Assembly (NCBI GenBank): GCA_035468985.1
Contig: DATISF010000078.1
Location: forward strand, 40,494 to 104,493
From: DASVHS01 sp035468985
GTDB taxonomy: Bacteria > Acidobacteriota > Thermoanaerobaculia > Gp7-AA8
Direction: 5' to 3'
DNA: 64,000 nucleotides
How positions within the stretch are numbered: position 1 is the first letter of the stretch; each line of letters begins with the position of its first letter. Under the pieces are notes generated by a model, which ran no database searches, was not told where the DNA came from, and saw nothing but the letters and a program-made list of their open reading frames with translations. Shown here piece after piece: positions 32,705 to 43,099 of the stretch. The position numbers and the translations under genes were made by a program.

Positions 32705-34395
32705 GGGTTCGAGCTCTCCGGCGTCGGGGTTGCTTCGGGCGGCGCTGCCGGCCCGCGCTCTTCTTCACTGAGCGGTTCGACGTCGCGCGTGGTCAGGCCG
32801 ATCTTCCGCTCGTTCGGATCGATCTTGATCACGCGGACGCGGATCGGATCGCCCGGCTTGAAGAGCTTGTCGAGCTTCACTTTCGGATCGCGCTGGATCT
32901 CGGAGATGTGCGCCAGGCCTTCCACACCTTCCGTGACGCGGATGAACAGACCGAAGTCGGTGATCTTGGAGACCGTTCCGACCAGCTCATCGCCGATCGC
33001 GTGCTGCTTGGCGAAGTTCTCCCACTCGTTCGGAAGAAACTCGCGGATCGAGAGCGACAACCGCTGATTCTCGCCGTCGACGTTGATCACGCGCGCCTGC
33101 ACCGTGTCACCCTTCTTCAGTACCTCGTTCGGATGCTTCAGGCGCCGGTTCCACGACATGTCCGAGATGTGAATCAGACCGTCGATCCCTTCCTCGACTT
33201 CGACGAACGCCCCGAAGTCGGTCAGGTTGCGGACCTTCCCCGTGATCACCGATCCGACCGGATACCGGTCGGCAATCGTGTCCCATGGGTTCTGCTCGAG
33301 AGCTTTCAGCGAAAGCGAAATGCGGCGGTTCTGCACGTTGACGTCGGAGACGACCGCTTCGATCTCCTCGCCGACCGACAGGAGCTTCGACGGATTGCGG
33401 ACCTTCTTCGTCCACGACATCTCGCTGACGTGGATGAGTCCCTCCACGCCCTCTTCGAGCTCGACGAACGCGCCGTAGTCGGCGAGCGACACGACCTTGC
33501 CACGAACCTTGCTGCCGAGCGGGTAGCGCTGCACCACATCGGTCCACGGATCGGGAGTCTTCTGTTTGTATCCGAGCGATACACGCTCGGCCTGCGGATC
33601 GAACTTCAGAACGACGACTTCGATCTCGTCGCCGACGTTGAAATACTCTGACGGGTGATTCACGCGGCCCCACGAGATGTCGGTGATGTGCAGGAGGCCG
33701 TCCACGCCGCCGAGGTCGACGAACACGCCGTAGTCGGTGATGTTCTTGACGACGCCGTGCGTCAGTTTTCCTTCTTCGAGCCTGCCGAACGTGTCGTGTT
33801 TCTGTTGCGCCTGCTCGACTTCGACGATCGCACGGCGCGACAGCACGACGTTGCTCCGCTTCTTGTCGAAGGACACGATCTTGAATCGGTATTCGTGACC
33901 CTTCAGCGCATCGAGGTTCTTGACCGGCTTCGTGTCGATCAGCGAGCCCGGAAGAAATGCTTTGATGCCGCCGATGTCGACGGCAACGCCACCCTTGACG
34001 CGGTCGACGACCCGTCCGCTGATGGCCTGATCGGCTTTGTAGGCCGCTTCGATGCGGTCCCAGACCAGCATGCGCTCCGCCTTCTCGCGTGAGAGCGCTA
34101 CGTAACCTGATGCATCTTCGAGGCGTTCGACGAACACGTCGATCTCGTCTCCCGGTTTGATCTGCACCTGGCCGTCGTAGCCGGTGACCTGCGAAATCGG
34201 CAGAAGTCCTTCAGATTTATAGCCGATATCGACGACGACTTCGGAGGCGTTGACCTTCACCACGCGGCCGCGGACGATCTCCCCCTCCGCGAAGCTGGCC
34301 ATCTTCTTGTCGTAGAGGTCCAGAAGCTCGCCCATGCCGAGGTTTTCCAGACTGGTGTCCTGGTTTTTGTTTTTCGAGTCGTCGTTGGACGCCAT
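32701..34395 (-). CDS. rpsA: 30S ribosomal protein S1
   Basis: Ribosomal mRNA-binding protein with six S1 repeats in 564 aa, the length of full S1 proteins; repeats begin about 35, 120, 205, 290, 377 and 464. Conserved phrases include 'GVFVDLGGVDGLLHITDISWGRVNHPSEYF', broken here into S1 motifs 'GLLHITDISW', 'GLIHVSEMSW' and 'GLIHISDMSW'. It follows cmk as in many genomes (cmk-rpsA), 109 nt downstream. The stop overlaps the sppA start. Confidence 0.95.
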   Translation of the reverse strand: MASNDDSKNKNQDTSLENLGMGELLDLYDKKMASFAEGEIVRGRVVKVNASEVVVDIGYKSEGLLPISQVTGYDGQVQIKPGDEIDVFVERLEDASGYVALSREKAERMLVWDRIEAAYKADQAISGRVVDRVKGGVAVDIGGIKAFLPGSLIDTKPVKNLDALKGHEYRFKIVSFDKKRSNVVLSRRAIVEVEQAQQKHDTFGRLEEGKLTHGVVKNITDYGVFVDLGGVDGLLHITDISWGRVNHPSEYFNVGDEIEVVVLKFDPQAERVSLGYKQKTPDPWTDVVQRYPLGSKVRGKVVSLADYGAFVELEEGVEGLIHVSEMSWTKKVRNPSKLLSVGEEIEAVVSDVNVQNRRISLSLKALEQNPWDTIADRYPVGSVITGKVRNLTDFGAFVEVEEGIDGLIHISDMSWNRRLKHPNEVLKKGDTVQARVINVDGENQRLSLSIREFLPNEWENFAKQHAIGDELVGTVSKITDFGLFIRVTEGVEGLAHISEIQRDPKVKLDKLFKPGDPIRVRVIKIDPNERKIGLTTRDVEPLSEEERGPAAPPEATPTPESSNP

Positions 34396-34504
34396 GGGAA
34401 CTGGGAAACCTCCTACGAGCCGGCCAGATGCGGCGGAGCAAAATCAACGCTAACTTGTTGATACGCGCCGAAATCGGGAGTTTAGCGGTCGGGAGTTACG
34501 GCAG

Positions 34505-35188
34505 TCAAGGAACTGTGCCGGACCGTTTTCGGACGGCCTCCACAATCGTCCGGACAACCTCTGGAATGGTGAGTGCGGAGGTGTCAACGATCGTGTACGT
34601 CTCGTCGCAGGTCAGGGGGGAGTCGGCCCGGGTGGAATCCTGCTCGTCCCGCCGTGCCATACCGGCCAGGACGGTGGCCAGATCGTGGTCCGCCTCCCCC
34701 TTGGCCAGCAGCTCGCGATGCCGACGCTCGGCCCGAACCTCCGGCCTGGCCGTGAGAAAGAACTTATGTGGCGTGTCCGGAAAGACTTTCGTGCCGATGT
34801 CGCGCCCCTCGAGCACGCCCCCCTGGCGATGCCCGAGCTCGCGTTGCAGCTGAACGAGCACGCGCCTGACGCCCGGAATCGATGAAACGTCACTGGCGGC
34901 CATGCTGATGTCCGGCGTGCGGATCAGAGCCGTGACGTCTTCCCCGTCGAGGATGACCCTCGGCGGATCGCCGGGGACAAACTCGATCCGCGTCCGCTGC
35001 GCGAGCGGCTCGAGCGCGGCCGCATCGTGCGTGTCGATCGCTTCGCGCCGCGCTTGCAAGCCGATGGCGCGATACATTGCGCCGGTGTCGATGTGCGGAA
35101 TGGCGAGCTCGCGCGCGACGAGCTTGCTGGTCGTTGTCTTTCCGACTCCGGAAGGACCGTCGATCGCGACGATGAGAGGCTTCGTCAA
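34505..35188 (-). CDS. cmk: Cytidylate kinase
   Basis: Phosphorylates CMP/dCMP. 227 aa with P-loop 'IDGPSGVGKTTTSKLVA', 'HIDTGAMYRAIG' and 'LEGRDIGTKVFPD' (nucleotide-binding and lid regions). ATG overlaps the stop of the pseudouridine synthase gene (ATGA). Upstream of rpsA, the common bacterial order. Confidence 0.95.
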   Translation of the reverse strand: MTKPLIVAIDGPSGVGKTTTSKLVARELAIPHIDTGAMYRAIGLQARREAIDTHDAAALEPLAQRTRIEFVPGDPPRVILDGEDVTALIRTPDISMAASDVSSIPGVRRVLVQLQRELGHRQGGVLEGRDIGTKVFPDTPHKFFLTARPEVRAERRHRELLAKGEADHDLATVLAGMARRDEQDSTRADSPLTCDETYTIVDTSALTIPEVVRTIVEAVRKRSGTVP

Positions 35189-36050
35189 CGCGTACGTGCC
35201 GATGTGCGTTTCTTCGTGGAGCGACGGGCGTCCCCGCCCGACGTCCGGCGGCCGATGACGGCCGCCGCTCCACGCCGTTTCGTGACGTGGCGGGGCTTGG
35301 GGGCCTTCTTCGGTTCTTTCATCGTGGCCAGCATCTTCACTTCATGCTTGGTCAGCTCGCGCCACTCGCCGGGTTGAAGGTTCGGGTCCGCGATCGGCCC
35401 GATGCCCACGCGACGCAGCTTCATCACCGGATGGCCGATGGCCTTGAACATTCTTCGGATCTGCTGATTGCGGCCTTCGCGCAGCTTCACTTCGTACCAG
35501 CTGTTGCCTGCTTCATCTCCGGCGCGCGCGGTCGTCTTCATGTAGCGGATCTCGCACGGGACCGTGCGCTTCGCATCGATGGTGATTCCGCGCTCGAGCT
35601 TTCCGACGAGACGGTCGTCGACGACGCCGCGCACTTTCACGTGATAGGTCTTCACCGATCCGTGTTTCGGGTGCGCGACCTCGTACGCGAGATCTCCGTC
35701 ATTCGTCAGCAACAGCAGCCCCTCGGACTGATAGTCGAGCCGGCCCACGGGATAGATGCGCTCGCGCACGCCGCGAACCAGATCGATCACCGTCCTGCGC
35801 CCTTCCGGATCGTTGACGGTCGATGCGACTTCCTTCGGTTTGTAGAGGAGGATGTAACGGTGCGGTTCGGCGTGAGTGATCAGCTTGCCGTCGACCTTGA
35901 TGTGATCGCGTCCGGCATTGGCCTTGGTCCCGAGCTCGGTGACGACACGGCCGTTGACCGTGACCCGTCCCTCCCGGATCATCACCTCCGCTTCGCGTCG
36001 TGACGCGAATCCCGCGTGGGCGATGATTTTCTGCAGTCGCTCCGGTTCCA

Positions 36051-36051
<1 letters not shown>
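35185..36051 (-). CDS. RluB/RsuA-family pseudouridine synthase
   Basis: rRNA pseudouridine synthase, 288 aa: S4 RNA-binding domain about 2-60 ('ERLQKIIAHAGFASRREAE') and catalytic domain with 'YPVGRLDYQSEGLLLLTNDG' (catalytic Asp). Probably RluB/RluF-type large-subunit enzyme; in many genomes it neighbours scpA/scpB as here. ATG 36051 overlaps the scpB stop (a GTG three bases earlier is also possible). The basic C-terminal tail, after 'KKAPKPRHVTKRRG', is partly encoded by a palindromic element. Confidence 0.92.
35216..35275. repeat. Three-way-junction palindrome in the pseudouridine synthase gene
   Basis: Outer arms CGTGGAGCG (35216-35224) and CGCTCCACG (35267-35275) enclose two hairpins, CGGGCG/CGCCCG and GGCGGCC/GGCCGCC. 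The element is in frame and encodes 'VIGRRTSGGDARRS' of the C-terminal tail, about 30 bp before the cmk start. Same architecture as 17421-17472, different sequence. Confidence 0.8.
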
Positions 36052-36701
<650 letters not shown>

Positions 36702-36714
36702 CGGGTTCTCAGTT

Positions 36715-37506
36715 CTAGTGATCGAACATTGCAAAGGAAGCCGGATCAATCTCGTTGTCCGTCTTTGAAATCAGGATCTCTCCAAAAGGATCCGACTGCT
36801 GCAGCGAGATCCCGCCCAGCCGTACCAGCTCGAGGGTGCCGAGGAAGATGGCGATGAGCTCGTTGCGGTCGCGGCCCTCGAGAAACCACTGCAGCCGGAT
36901 GGGAGTCCCCTTCACCTTCTCATACAGCTCGGCCATCTTCTCGGAGACCTTGTGAATCGTGCGCTGCAGCTCGATGGCCTGAGGGTGATTGATCTTGTAC
37001 CGGTTCAGCGCCGTGCGGAACGCATCGATGAGATCGAACAGCGAGACCTCGCTCATGTCGATCTCGGATCCGTCGGCTCCGGGAAGCAGCGTCGGTTTCC
37101 GCGACCACATCCCCATGCGCAGGACATCGAGCTCGGCGAAGCTCTCCGCCACCGCTTTGAAACGCTGATACTCGAGGAGACGGTCGACGAGCTCCTTGCG
37201 GGGATCCTCGATCTCGGCCGCGTTCTCGTCGCGCGGCAGGAGCATCTGCGACTTGATGTGGATCAGCAGCGCGGCCATGTAGACGTAGTCGGCGGCGATC
37301 TCCAGATCGAAATCGTCCATGGCATCGAGGTACTCGTTGAACTGATCGGTGATCAGCGCGATGGGGATGTCGTAGATGTCGACTTCGTTCTTCTTGATGA
37401 GGTGCAGCAGAAGATCGAGCGGCCCGTGAAAGGACGGCAGCGTGACCTTGTAGGCGGACTCGTCGGTCTCCTGTGCCTCGACATCGTTCTTGAGCTCGTC
37501 GGTCAT
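36715..37506 (-). CDS. scpA: Segregation and condensation protein A
   Basis: Kleisin subunit bridging SMC heads. 263 aa from ATG 37506, which overlaps the trpS stop (ATGA). The N-terminal kleisin signature 'FHGPLDLLLHLIKKNEVDIYDIPI' is present in parts at residues 26-49; 'AADYVYMAALLIHIKSQMLLP' follows. C-terminal winged helix about 195-260 ('GRDRNELIAIFLGTLELVR'). Confidence 0.95.
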   Translation of the reverse strand: MTDELKNDVEAQETDESAYKVTLPSFHGPLDLLLHLIKKNEVDIYDIPIALITDQFNEYLDAMDDFDLEIAADYVYMAALLIHIKSQMLLPRDENAAEIEDPRKELVDRLLEYQRFKAVAESFAELDVLRMGMWSRKPTLLPGADGSEIDMSEVSLFDLIDAFRTALNRYKINHPQAIELQRTIHKVSEKMAELYEKVKGTPIRLQWFLEGRDRNELIAIFLGTLELVRLGGISLQQSDPFGEILISKTDNEIDPASFAMFDH

Positions 37507-38501
37507 CGGAGTTCGGGGAAATCGATCTTCATGGCCTTGCGCACCACGTCCATCGTCTCGGCCGCGCGCGCCCGCGCGCGTTCGTTGCCGTCGCGCAATG
37601 CGTTCCAGACGATGTCCGGATTGCGGTCGATCTCCTCGCGTTTGGCGCGGATCGGCCGCAGCTGCTCGATCATGATCTCGGCGATGAGCTTCTTGTCGTC
37701 CACGCACCCGATCTGGGCCGTACGGCAGTCGTGATCGACGCGCTTGATCGTCGCCTCATCCGAGAAGAGCCTGTGGAACTGGAACAGGTTGCAGATGTCG
37801 GGATTGCCGGGATCCTTTCGGCGGATACGGTTCGGGTCGGTGAACATGGTCATGACCAGCGCGCGGATCTCGTCGGCGCTGGCGGTCAGGCCGATCGTGT
37901 TGCCGTACGACTTCGACATTTTGCGCCCGTCCAGCCCCGGAACCTTCGGTGTTTCCGTGAACAACGGCTGGGGCTCGGGGAAAACGTCGCCGTAGAAATT
38001 GTTGAAGCGGCGCACGATCTCGCGCGACAGCTCGAGATGCGAGGCCTGGTCCTCACCCACCGGGACGAAGTTCGCCCGGTACACGATGATGTCCGCGGTC
38101 TGGAGCAGCGGATATCCGAGAAAACCGTACGTGTTGAGGTCCTTGTCCTGGAGTTGCTCCTGCTGGTCCTTGTACGTCGGCACGCGCTCGAGCCACGGAA
38201 CGGGCGTGACCATGGACAGGAGCAGGTGCAGCTCGGCGTGCTCCTTGACCGCCGACTGAAGAAAGATCGTCGACTTCTGCGGATCCATCCCCGCGGCGAT
38301 CCAGTCAGCGACGGCATCGAATGTCGAGGGGCGGATCTTCGACGTGTCCGCGTAGTCGGAGGTCAGCGCGTGCCAGTCGGCCACGAAGTAGAAGCAACGG
38401 TACCTGTCCTGCAGCCGCACCCAGTTGCGCACCGCACCGAAGTAGTTGCCGAGATGGACGCGGCCCGTGGGGCGGAGGCCGCTGAGGACGTATTGATTCA
38501 T
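37503..38501 (-). CDS. trpS: Tryptophanyl-tRNA synthetase
   Basis: Class I aminoacyl-tRNA synthetase charging tRNA-Trp. 332 aa; HIGH-type motif 'PTGRVHLGNYFGAVRNW' near residue 11, 'YPLLQTADI' and KMSKS motif 'DGRKMSKSYGN' near residue 195. Length is normal. A heptamer array covers its 5' flank up to the recG stop. Stop overlaps the scpA start. Confidence 0.96.
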   Translation of the reverse strand: MNQYVLSGLRPTGRVHLGNYFGAVRNWVRLQDRYRCFYFVADWHALTSDYADTSKIRPSTFDAVADWIAAGMDPQKSTIFLQSAVKEHAELHLLLSMVTPVPWLERVPTYKDQQEQLQDKDLNTYGFLGYPLLQTADIIVYRANFVPVGEDQASHLELSREIVRRFNNFYGDVFPEPQPLFTETPKVPGLDGRKMSKSYGNTIGLTASADEIRALVMTMFTDPNRIRRKDPGNPDICNLFQFHRLFSDEATIKRVDHDCRTAQIGCVDDKKLIAEIMIEQLRPIRAKREEIDRNPDIVWNALRDGNERARARAAETMDVVRKAMKIDFPELR

Positions 38502-38502
38502 T

Positions 38503-38635
38503 GGGGTTCGCTGTTCGGAGTTCGGGGTTCGGAGTTCGCTGTTCGGAGTTCGGAAATGACGGCGCAGTTTAGCAAAAGCGGGATCAGGACCAGCGAACCC
38601 CGAACTCCAAACCCCGAACCCCGAGCTCCAAACCC
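38503..38635. repeat. GGGGTTC/GGAGTTC heptamer inverted array between recG and trpS
   Basis: Left side is a run of degenerate heptamers GGGGTTC, GCTGTTC, GGAGTTC (38503-38553); right side is the complement, GAACCCC, GAACTCC and related units (38594-38635). The middle, 'AAATGACGGCGCAGTTTAGC', is unique. The recG stop codon lies at its right edge and the trpS ATG at its left. Confidence 0.88.
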
Positions 38636-40720
38636 CTAGTCTCGAATCACGTCGACCTCAGCGCCAAGCATCCGTCTGGCGATCTCTTCCGCGTGCGCCG
38701 GCCCTTCCTTCTCCACGATCTCGATGGCCGTGTCGCGCGCTTTCTCCATCAGGTCGTGATCGCGGAGGATGTTCCCGAACCGGAATCGCGGTACACCCGA
38801 CTGCCGCGTTCCGAGAAACTCGCCGGGACCTCGCAGCTGGAGGTCTCGCTCGGCGACGTCGAAGCCGTCACGCGTCTCCTCGAACATCTTCAGCCTCTGC
38901 ATGGCGTCTTCGGCGGTGTTCGCGTTGGGCACGAGGATGCACCATGATTTCCGCTCTCCTCGCCCCACTCGGCCGCGCAGCTGGTGCAACTGCGATAGGC
39001 CGAAGCGATCGGCCTCCACGATGAGCATGACCGATGCGTTGGGGACGTCGATGCCGACTTCGATGACGGTGGTGGCGACGAGGATGTCGATCTCCCCGCG
39101 CTTGAACTTCGCCATCGTCTCTTCTTTCTCGCCGGCCGACATGCGGCCGTGCATCATCGCCACGTTGCGCTTCGGAAAACGGCGGCGGATCGAGTCGAAC
39201 CCTTCGGTGAGGGGCTTGAGATTCAGCTTCTCCGACTCCTCGATCAGCGGATAGACGACATAGATCTGCGCGCCGGAGTCGATCTCGTCGTCGATGAAGT
39301 CATAGACGCGCTCGACCGCCGACGAAGAGCGCACGACGGTCTTGATGCGCTGACGTCCCGGCGGGAGCTCGTCGATGACCGAGAGCTCGAGATCGCCGAA
39401 CATGGCCAGGGCCAGCGAGCGCGGGATGGGCGTCGCGGTCATGACCAGGATGTCAGGCAGATCGCCTTTGGCGAAAAGGCGCTGGCGCTGCTCGACGCCG
39501 AACCGGTGCTGCTCGTCGACAATGGCCAGACCGAGCGACTTGAACACGACCTTCTCCTCGAGCAGCGCGTGCGTGCCGACGACGAGGTGGATGACGCCCT
39601 CGCGCAGCCCGGCCAGAAGCGTGCGGCGCTCGGCGGCGGTCATCGAGCCGGTGGCTTTGGCCACGGTGACCGCATGGTCAACTAGTTGACGAATACGCTG
39701 GTCGTGCTGTTCGACCAGGATCTCCGTCGGCGCCAGCAGCGCCACCTGATAGCCGTTGCGGATCATGATGATCGCGGCGATCAGCGCCACGATGGTCTTG
39801 CCGCTGCCGACGTCGCCCTGCAGCAGCCGGTACATCGGGCGGTCGCTGCGCAGATCGCCGGCGATCTCGCGCAGCACACGTTTCTGTGCACCCGTGAGGC
39901 GGAACGGCAGGATCTTCTTCACCTCCGCGCGCAGCTCGTCGTCGATCTCCACCTTCCTCTTCTTCTTTGTCACCTCGTCGGCCGCGCGGCGCACGCGCAG
40001 CACGAGCTGAAACGTGAAGAACTCCTCGAGGATGATGCGGAGATGCTCGGGTGAGCGAACGCTCAGAAACTCCGGCGTCAGCTCCCGCGGATGGTGAATG
40101 GTGCGCACGGCGTCGACGAGACCGATGACGCCGAGGCGCTGGCGGATCTCGGGAGGCATGGTGTCGTCGAGGGAACCCGATGCTTCGAGAGCCAGGTCGA
40201 TGATGCGGCGCAGCGCCTTGGGAGGGATGTTCCCCACCTTCGAGTAAATCGGGACGATCCGCCCCTCGCCTTCGTCGTTTTCGTCGATCTTTTCCCAGTC
40301 CGGGCTCTCGATCTGCAGCCGGCCATAGCTGGAAAGGCGCGGCTGCCCGTAGACCATGAGATGGTCGCCGCGCTTGATCTGGTCGGCGAGATACGGCTGG
40401 TTGAACCACACCAGCATCACGGTCCCGCTGCCGTCGTCGAACATGGCTTCGACGATCTTCATCCGCTTCACCGGCGAGGTCTTCGACGCGGCCGACACGA
40501 CGCGCCCACGCAGCAGAACCGGCTGATCGAGTTTGCGGCCCACATCGGCGATGCGCGTGGGATGGCGGCGGTCCTCGTAGCGGAACGGAAAGAAGTAGAG
40601 CAGGTCGCGAACGGTCTCGATGCCGGCGGCCTGAAGGACTCTGGCGCGGCCTTCGCCTACGCCTTTGATGAATTGGACAGGCGTGGCCGGCGTGAGGTTC
40701 ACGTGCACATTTTGAGGCAC
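38636..40720 (-). CDS. recG: ATP-dependent DNA helicase RecG
   Basis: Branch-migrating helicase for stalled forks and recombination intermediates. 694 aa: N-terminal wedge/OB domain about 60-160, helicase motif I 'LLQGDVGSGKTIVALIA' near residue 300, 'DEQHRFGVEQR' (DEQH box), 'TATPIPRSLALAMFGDLE', and the RecG signature 'TTVIEVGIDVPNASVM' plus 'QLRGRVGRGERKSWC'. Complete and flanked on both sides by heptamer arrays. Confidence 0.96.
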   Translation of the reverse strand: MPQNVHVNLTPATPVQFIKGVGEGRARVLQAAGIETVRDLLYFFPFRYEDRRHPTRIADVGRKLDQPVLLRGRVVSAASKTSPVKRMKIVEAMFDDGSGTVMLVWFNQPYLADQIKRGDHLMVYGQPRLSSYGRLQIESPDWEKIDENDEGEGRIVPIYSKVGNIPPKALRRIIDLALEASGSLDDTMPPEIRQRLGVIGLVDAVRTIHHPRELTPEFLSVRSPEHLRIILEEFFTFQLVLRVRRAADEVTKKKRKVEIDDELRAEVKKILPFRLTGAQKRVLREIAGDLRSDRPMYRLLQGDVGSGKTIVALIAAIIMIRNGYQVALLAPTEILVEQHDQRIRQLVDHAVTVAKATGSMTAAERRTLLAGLREGVIHLVVGTHALLEEKVVFKSLGLAIVDEQHRFGVEQRQRLFAKGDLPDILVMTATPIPRSLALAMFGDLELSVIDELPPGRQRIKTVVRSSSAVERVYDFIDDEIDSGAQIYVVYPLIEESEKLNLKPLTEGFDSIRRRFPKRNVAMMHGRMSAGEKEETMAKFKRGEIDILVATTVIEVGIDVPNASVMLIVEADRFGLSQLHQLRGRVGRGERKSWCILVPNANTAEDAMQRLKMFEETRDGFDVAERDLQLRGPGEFLGTRQSGVPRFRFGNILRDHDLMEKARDTAIEIVEKEGPAHAEEIARRMLGAEVDVIRD

Positions 40721-40744
40721 GTGCGGGCGTCTACGCCTGGTAGA

Positions 40745-40803
40745 CGGGATTCGGGATTCGGGATTCGGTGGGTGGTGGCCCGAATCCCGAACACCGAATC
40801 CCG
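40745..40803. repeat. GGGATTC heptamer inverted array upstream of recG
   Basis: Three GGGATTC units (40746-40767) are mirrored by GAATCCC-type units (40782-40803) across a GT-rich spacer. It lies between the recG start (40720) and the stop of the CNBD-FHA gene (40805). Confidence 0.88.
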
Positions 40804-40804
40804 C

Positions 40805-41584
40805 TCAGTCAAACACCGCCTTCATCGAAACCAGCCCGATCTTGACCAGATCGCCGTTGTGCAGCGTCACGGGCACTCCCGTCGGGATGCGCTGATCGTT
40901 GACGAAGGTGCCGTTCACAGTGCCCACTTCCTCGAGCACGTGGTATTCGTCGCCGGACTTGATGATCTTGGCGTGGCGGCGTGACACGGAGCGGTTGGTG
41001 TCGACGGCGGTGAGGTCGATGTCGGGAAGGATGCCGGTGACCGGATCGGCGCGGCCGATCGTGGTCTCGTCGCCGTTGCTGAAGAAGAACGCGGTGCCGG
41101 TGGCGACGTCGACGAGGCGGTAACGCGTCGCCTTTCCCGGCGGTGTGAGCCGCGTGGCGTCGAGTGCCGCGTGATCGGCGTCGACTTCGCGTCCGACGAG
41201 ACGCTCCAGCAGCAGGTTCGCCTCGCGCAGGCGCTTGGAGTACTTGCGGATGATGCGGACGGCGATCTCGGGGTTCTTGCGCAGCATCTCGTCGAAGCGC
41301 GACCCGTTGATCACCAGCACTTTCACTTCGGTCTTGGCAACGGCATCGGCGGAGCGCGGCACGTTCTCGAGCAGCGCCATCTCGCCGAAGAAGTCCCCCC
41401 TCTCCAGGTGCGAGAGGATGTGCGACTCGTTGTTGATGTGCTTGATGATCTCGACCTCGCCCTCCTGGATGATGAACATGTCGGTGCCGAGGTCGCCCTG
41501 GGAGAACATCATGTCGCCGGCCTGGTAGGTGGCGGTCGATTCCCTGACGGGATCCTTGCCTGCGGTTGTTTTGAAAACGGCCAT
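40805..41584 (-). CDS. Cyclic-nucleotide-binding plus FHA domain protein
   Basis: 259-aa predicted cytoplasmic signalling protein. N-terminal CNBD/Crp-fold domain about 20-135 ('GDLGTDMFIIQEGEVEIIKH', 'GDFFGEMALLENVPRSADAVA'); the phosphate-binding cassette position reads 'ENVPRSA', close to the usual 'GE.AL....R.A'. C-terminal FHA domain about 165-255 with 'TIGR', 'VSRRHAKI' and 'GTVNGTFVNDQRI', the phosphothreonine-binding motifs. No DNA-binding helix. It would connect cyclic-nucleotide levels with Ser/Thr phosphorylation; partner unknown. Confidence 0.88.
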   Translation of the reverse strand: MAVFKTTAGKDPVRESTATYQAGDMMFSQGDLGTDMFIIQEGEVEIIKHINNESHILSHLERGDFFGEMALLENVPRSADAVAKTEVKVLVINGSRFDEMLRKNPEIAVRIIRKYSKRLREANLLLERLVGREVDADHAALDATRLTPPGKATRYRLVDVATGTAFFFSNGDETTIGRADPVTGILPDIDLTAVDTNRSVSRRHAKIIKSGDEYHVLEEVGTVNGTFVNDQRIPTGVPVTLHNGDLVKIGLVSMKAVFD

Positions 41585-41590
41585 TGCTGC

Positions 41591-42514
41591 CTACCCGCGC
41601 TCCACGGCGGGCGCTGTGATGGTGAACGTATTGTCGGTGGTGCTGAGTCGGACCGGTGCGCCAATCGGCATCAGGAGATTGTCTCCAAGGTGACCGAAGG
41701 GCATGTTGCGGACGACCGGAATGCCGTCTGACCCGAAGAACTCGCGCAGCAACGCGTCGAGCTCCTCCTCACTCCCGCACCCCTTCAGCTTGCCGATGAT
41801 CACTCCGCGGATCGCGCGGATTCTGCCAGACAGCCTCAGGTGGGTCAACATACGATCGATGCGATACAGCGGCTCGTCGACATCTTCCCAGAACCAGATT
41901 CCGCCGTGCACCCAGTAGTCGTACGGAGTTCCCGCGAGCGCCGTGGTGAGCGACAGACAACCGCCGAAGAGAATTCCTTCCGCATCGCCTTCGCAGACCA
42001 CGTCGGTGGCTTGAAAGCGAACCGTGAGCGGGGCTTCGCCCGCGAGCATGGACCAGAGCCACCGCTCGCGCTCGGGCGAGAGCTGGTCGTAGAAATCGAG
42101 ATTGAGCATCGGCCCGTGAAAGGTCGCCACACGCGCATGAAGCGCGATCGCCTGATGCAGCGCCGTGACGTCGCTGAAGCCGACGATCGGACGCGGGTCA
42201 TTGCGGATCGCGTCGTAGTCGATGCGTTCGAGGATGCGCATTGCTCCATAGCCGCCGCGCGAAAAGAAAAACGCGTCGTACTCCGGAGACCTCATGAAAC
42301 GGTTGAACTCTTCGATCCGCTCGTCATCCGTGCCGGCGAGGTACCCGCGGTGCTGGTGACCAAGATTGTCAGCGAGAGTGACACGAAGGCCCTGCGATTC
42401 GAGGTGCCGTTGTGCCTCTTCGATCCTGGGGAGCTCCGAGGGCGATGAAGCCGCAAGTACGGCAATATGAGAGCTTCGCGTGATCGCGCGCGGGCGAATC
42501 AAGGGCAGGGGCAC
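41591..42514 (-). CDS. ldcA: LD-carboxypeptidase (S66, muramoyltetrapeptide carboxypeptidase)
   Basis: Cytoplasmic peptidoglycan-recycling enzyme that removes the terminal D-Ala from muropeptide tetrapeptides. GTG 42514 chosen ('VPLPLIRPRAITRSSHIAVLAASSP' pattern), because longer in-frame starts run into rnpB. 307 aa with 'FFSRGGYGAMRILERIDYD' (nucleophile-Ser region at 'GFSDVTALHQ' downstream), 'GGCLS' and 'FGHLGDNLLMPIG' (catalytic His). Seven nt before the CNBD-FHA start. Confidence 0.92.
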   Translation of the reverse strand: MPLPLIRPRAITRSSHIAVLAASSPSELPRIEEAQRHLESQGLRVTLADNLGHQHRGYLAGTDDERIEEFNRFMRSPEYDAFFFSRGGYGAMRILERIDYDAIRNDPRPIVGFSDVTALHQAIALHARVATFHGPMLNLDFYDQLSPERERWLWSMLAGEAPLTVRFQATDVVCEGDAEGILFGGCLSLTTALAGTPYDYWVHGGIWFWEDVDEPLYRIDRMLTHLRLSGRIRAIRGVIIGKLKGCGSEEELDALLREFFGSDGIPVVRNMPFGHLGDNLLMPIGAPVRLSTTDNTFTITAPAVERG

Positions 42515-42576
42515 TGCCGTTGGAACCTTGTTGCGTGGACCCACGGGTCGAGGATACTGCGATGGACGGGCCAAAA

Positions 42577-42959
<383 letters not shown>

Positions 42960-43074
42960 GTCGAGGTAACAAGGATTGCCGCCGGATGAATCCCGGGGTC
43001 GGGGGTCGTGGACGGCGGTCACCGATCCCCCATCAAAATTGATGCAGTTAAATGCTTGCTATTTAAAGATGTTA

Positions 43075-43099
43075 GAAAAAATGTCGGCATGCCGACATC
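43075..43099 (-). terminator. Intrinsic terminator after the DUF4126 gene
   Basis: Palindrome ATGTCGGCATGCCGACAT (43081-43098) directly at the DUF4126 stop is followed on the minus strand by TTTTTT (43081-43076). It would end the uvrC-DUF4388-DUF4126 transcript and insulate rnpB, whose 5' end lies about 120 nt further on. Confidence 0.8.

Noticed and set aside
39677..39690. Palindrome GTCAACTAGTTGAC
   Set aside because: Lies well inside recG in conserved helicase coding sequence; a 14-bp palindrome here is likely chance.
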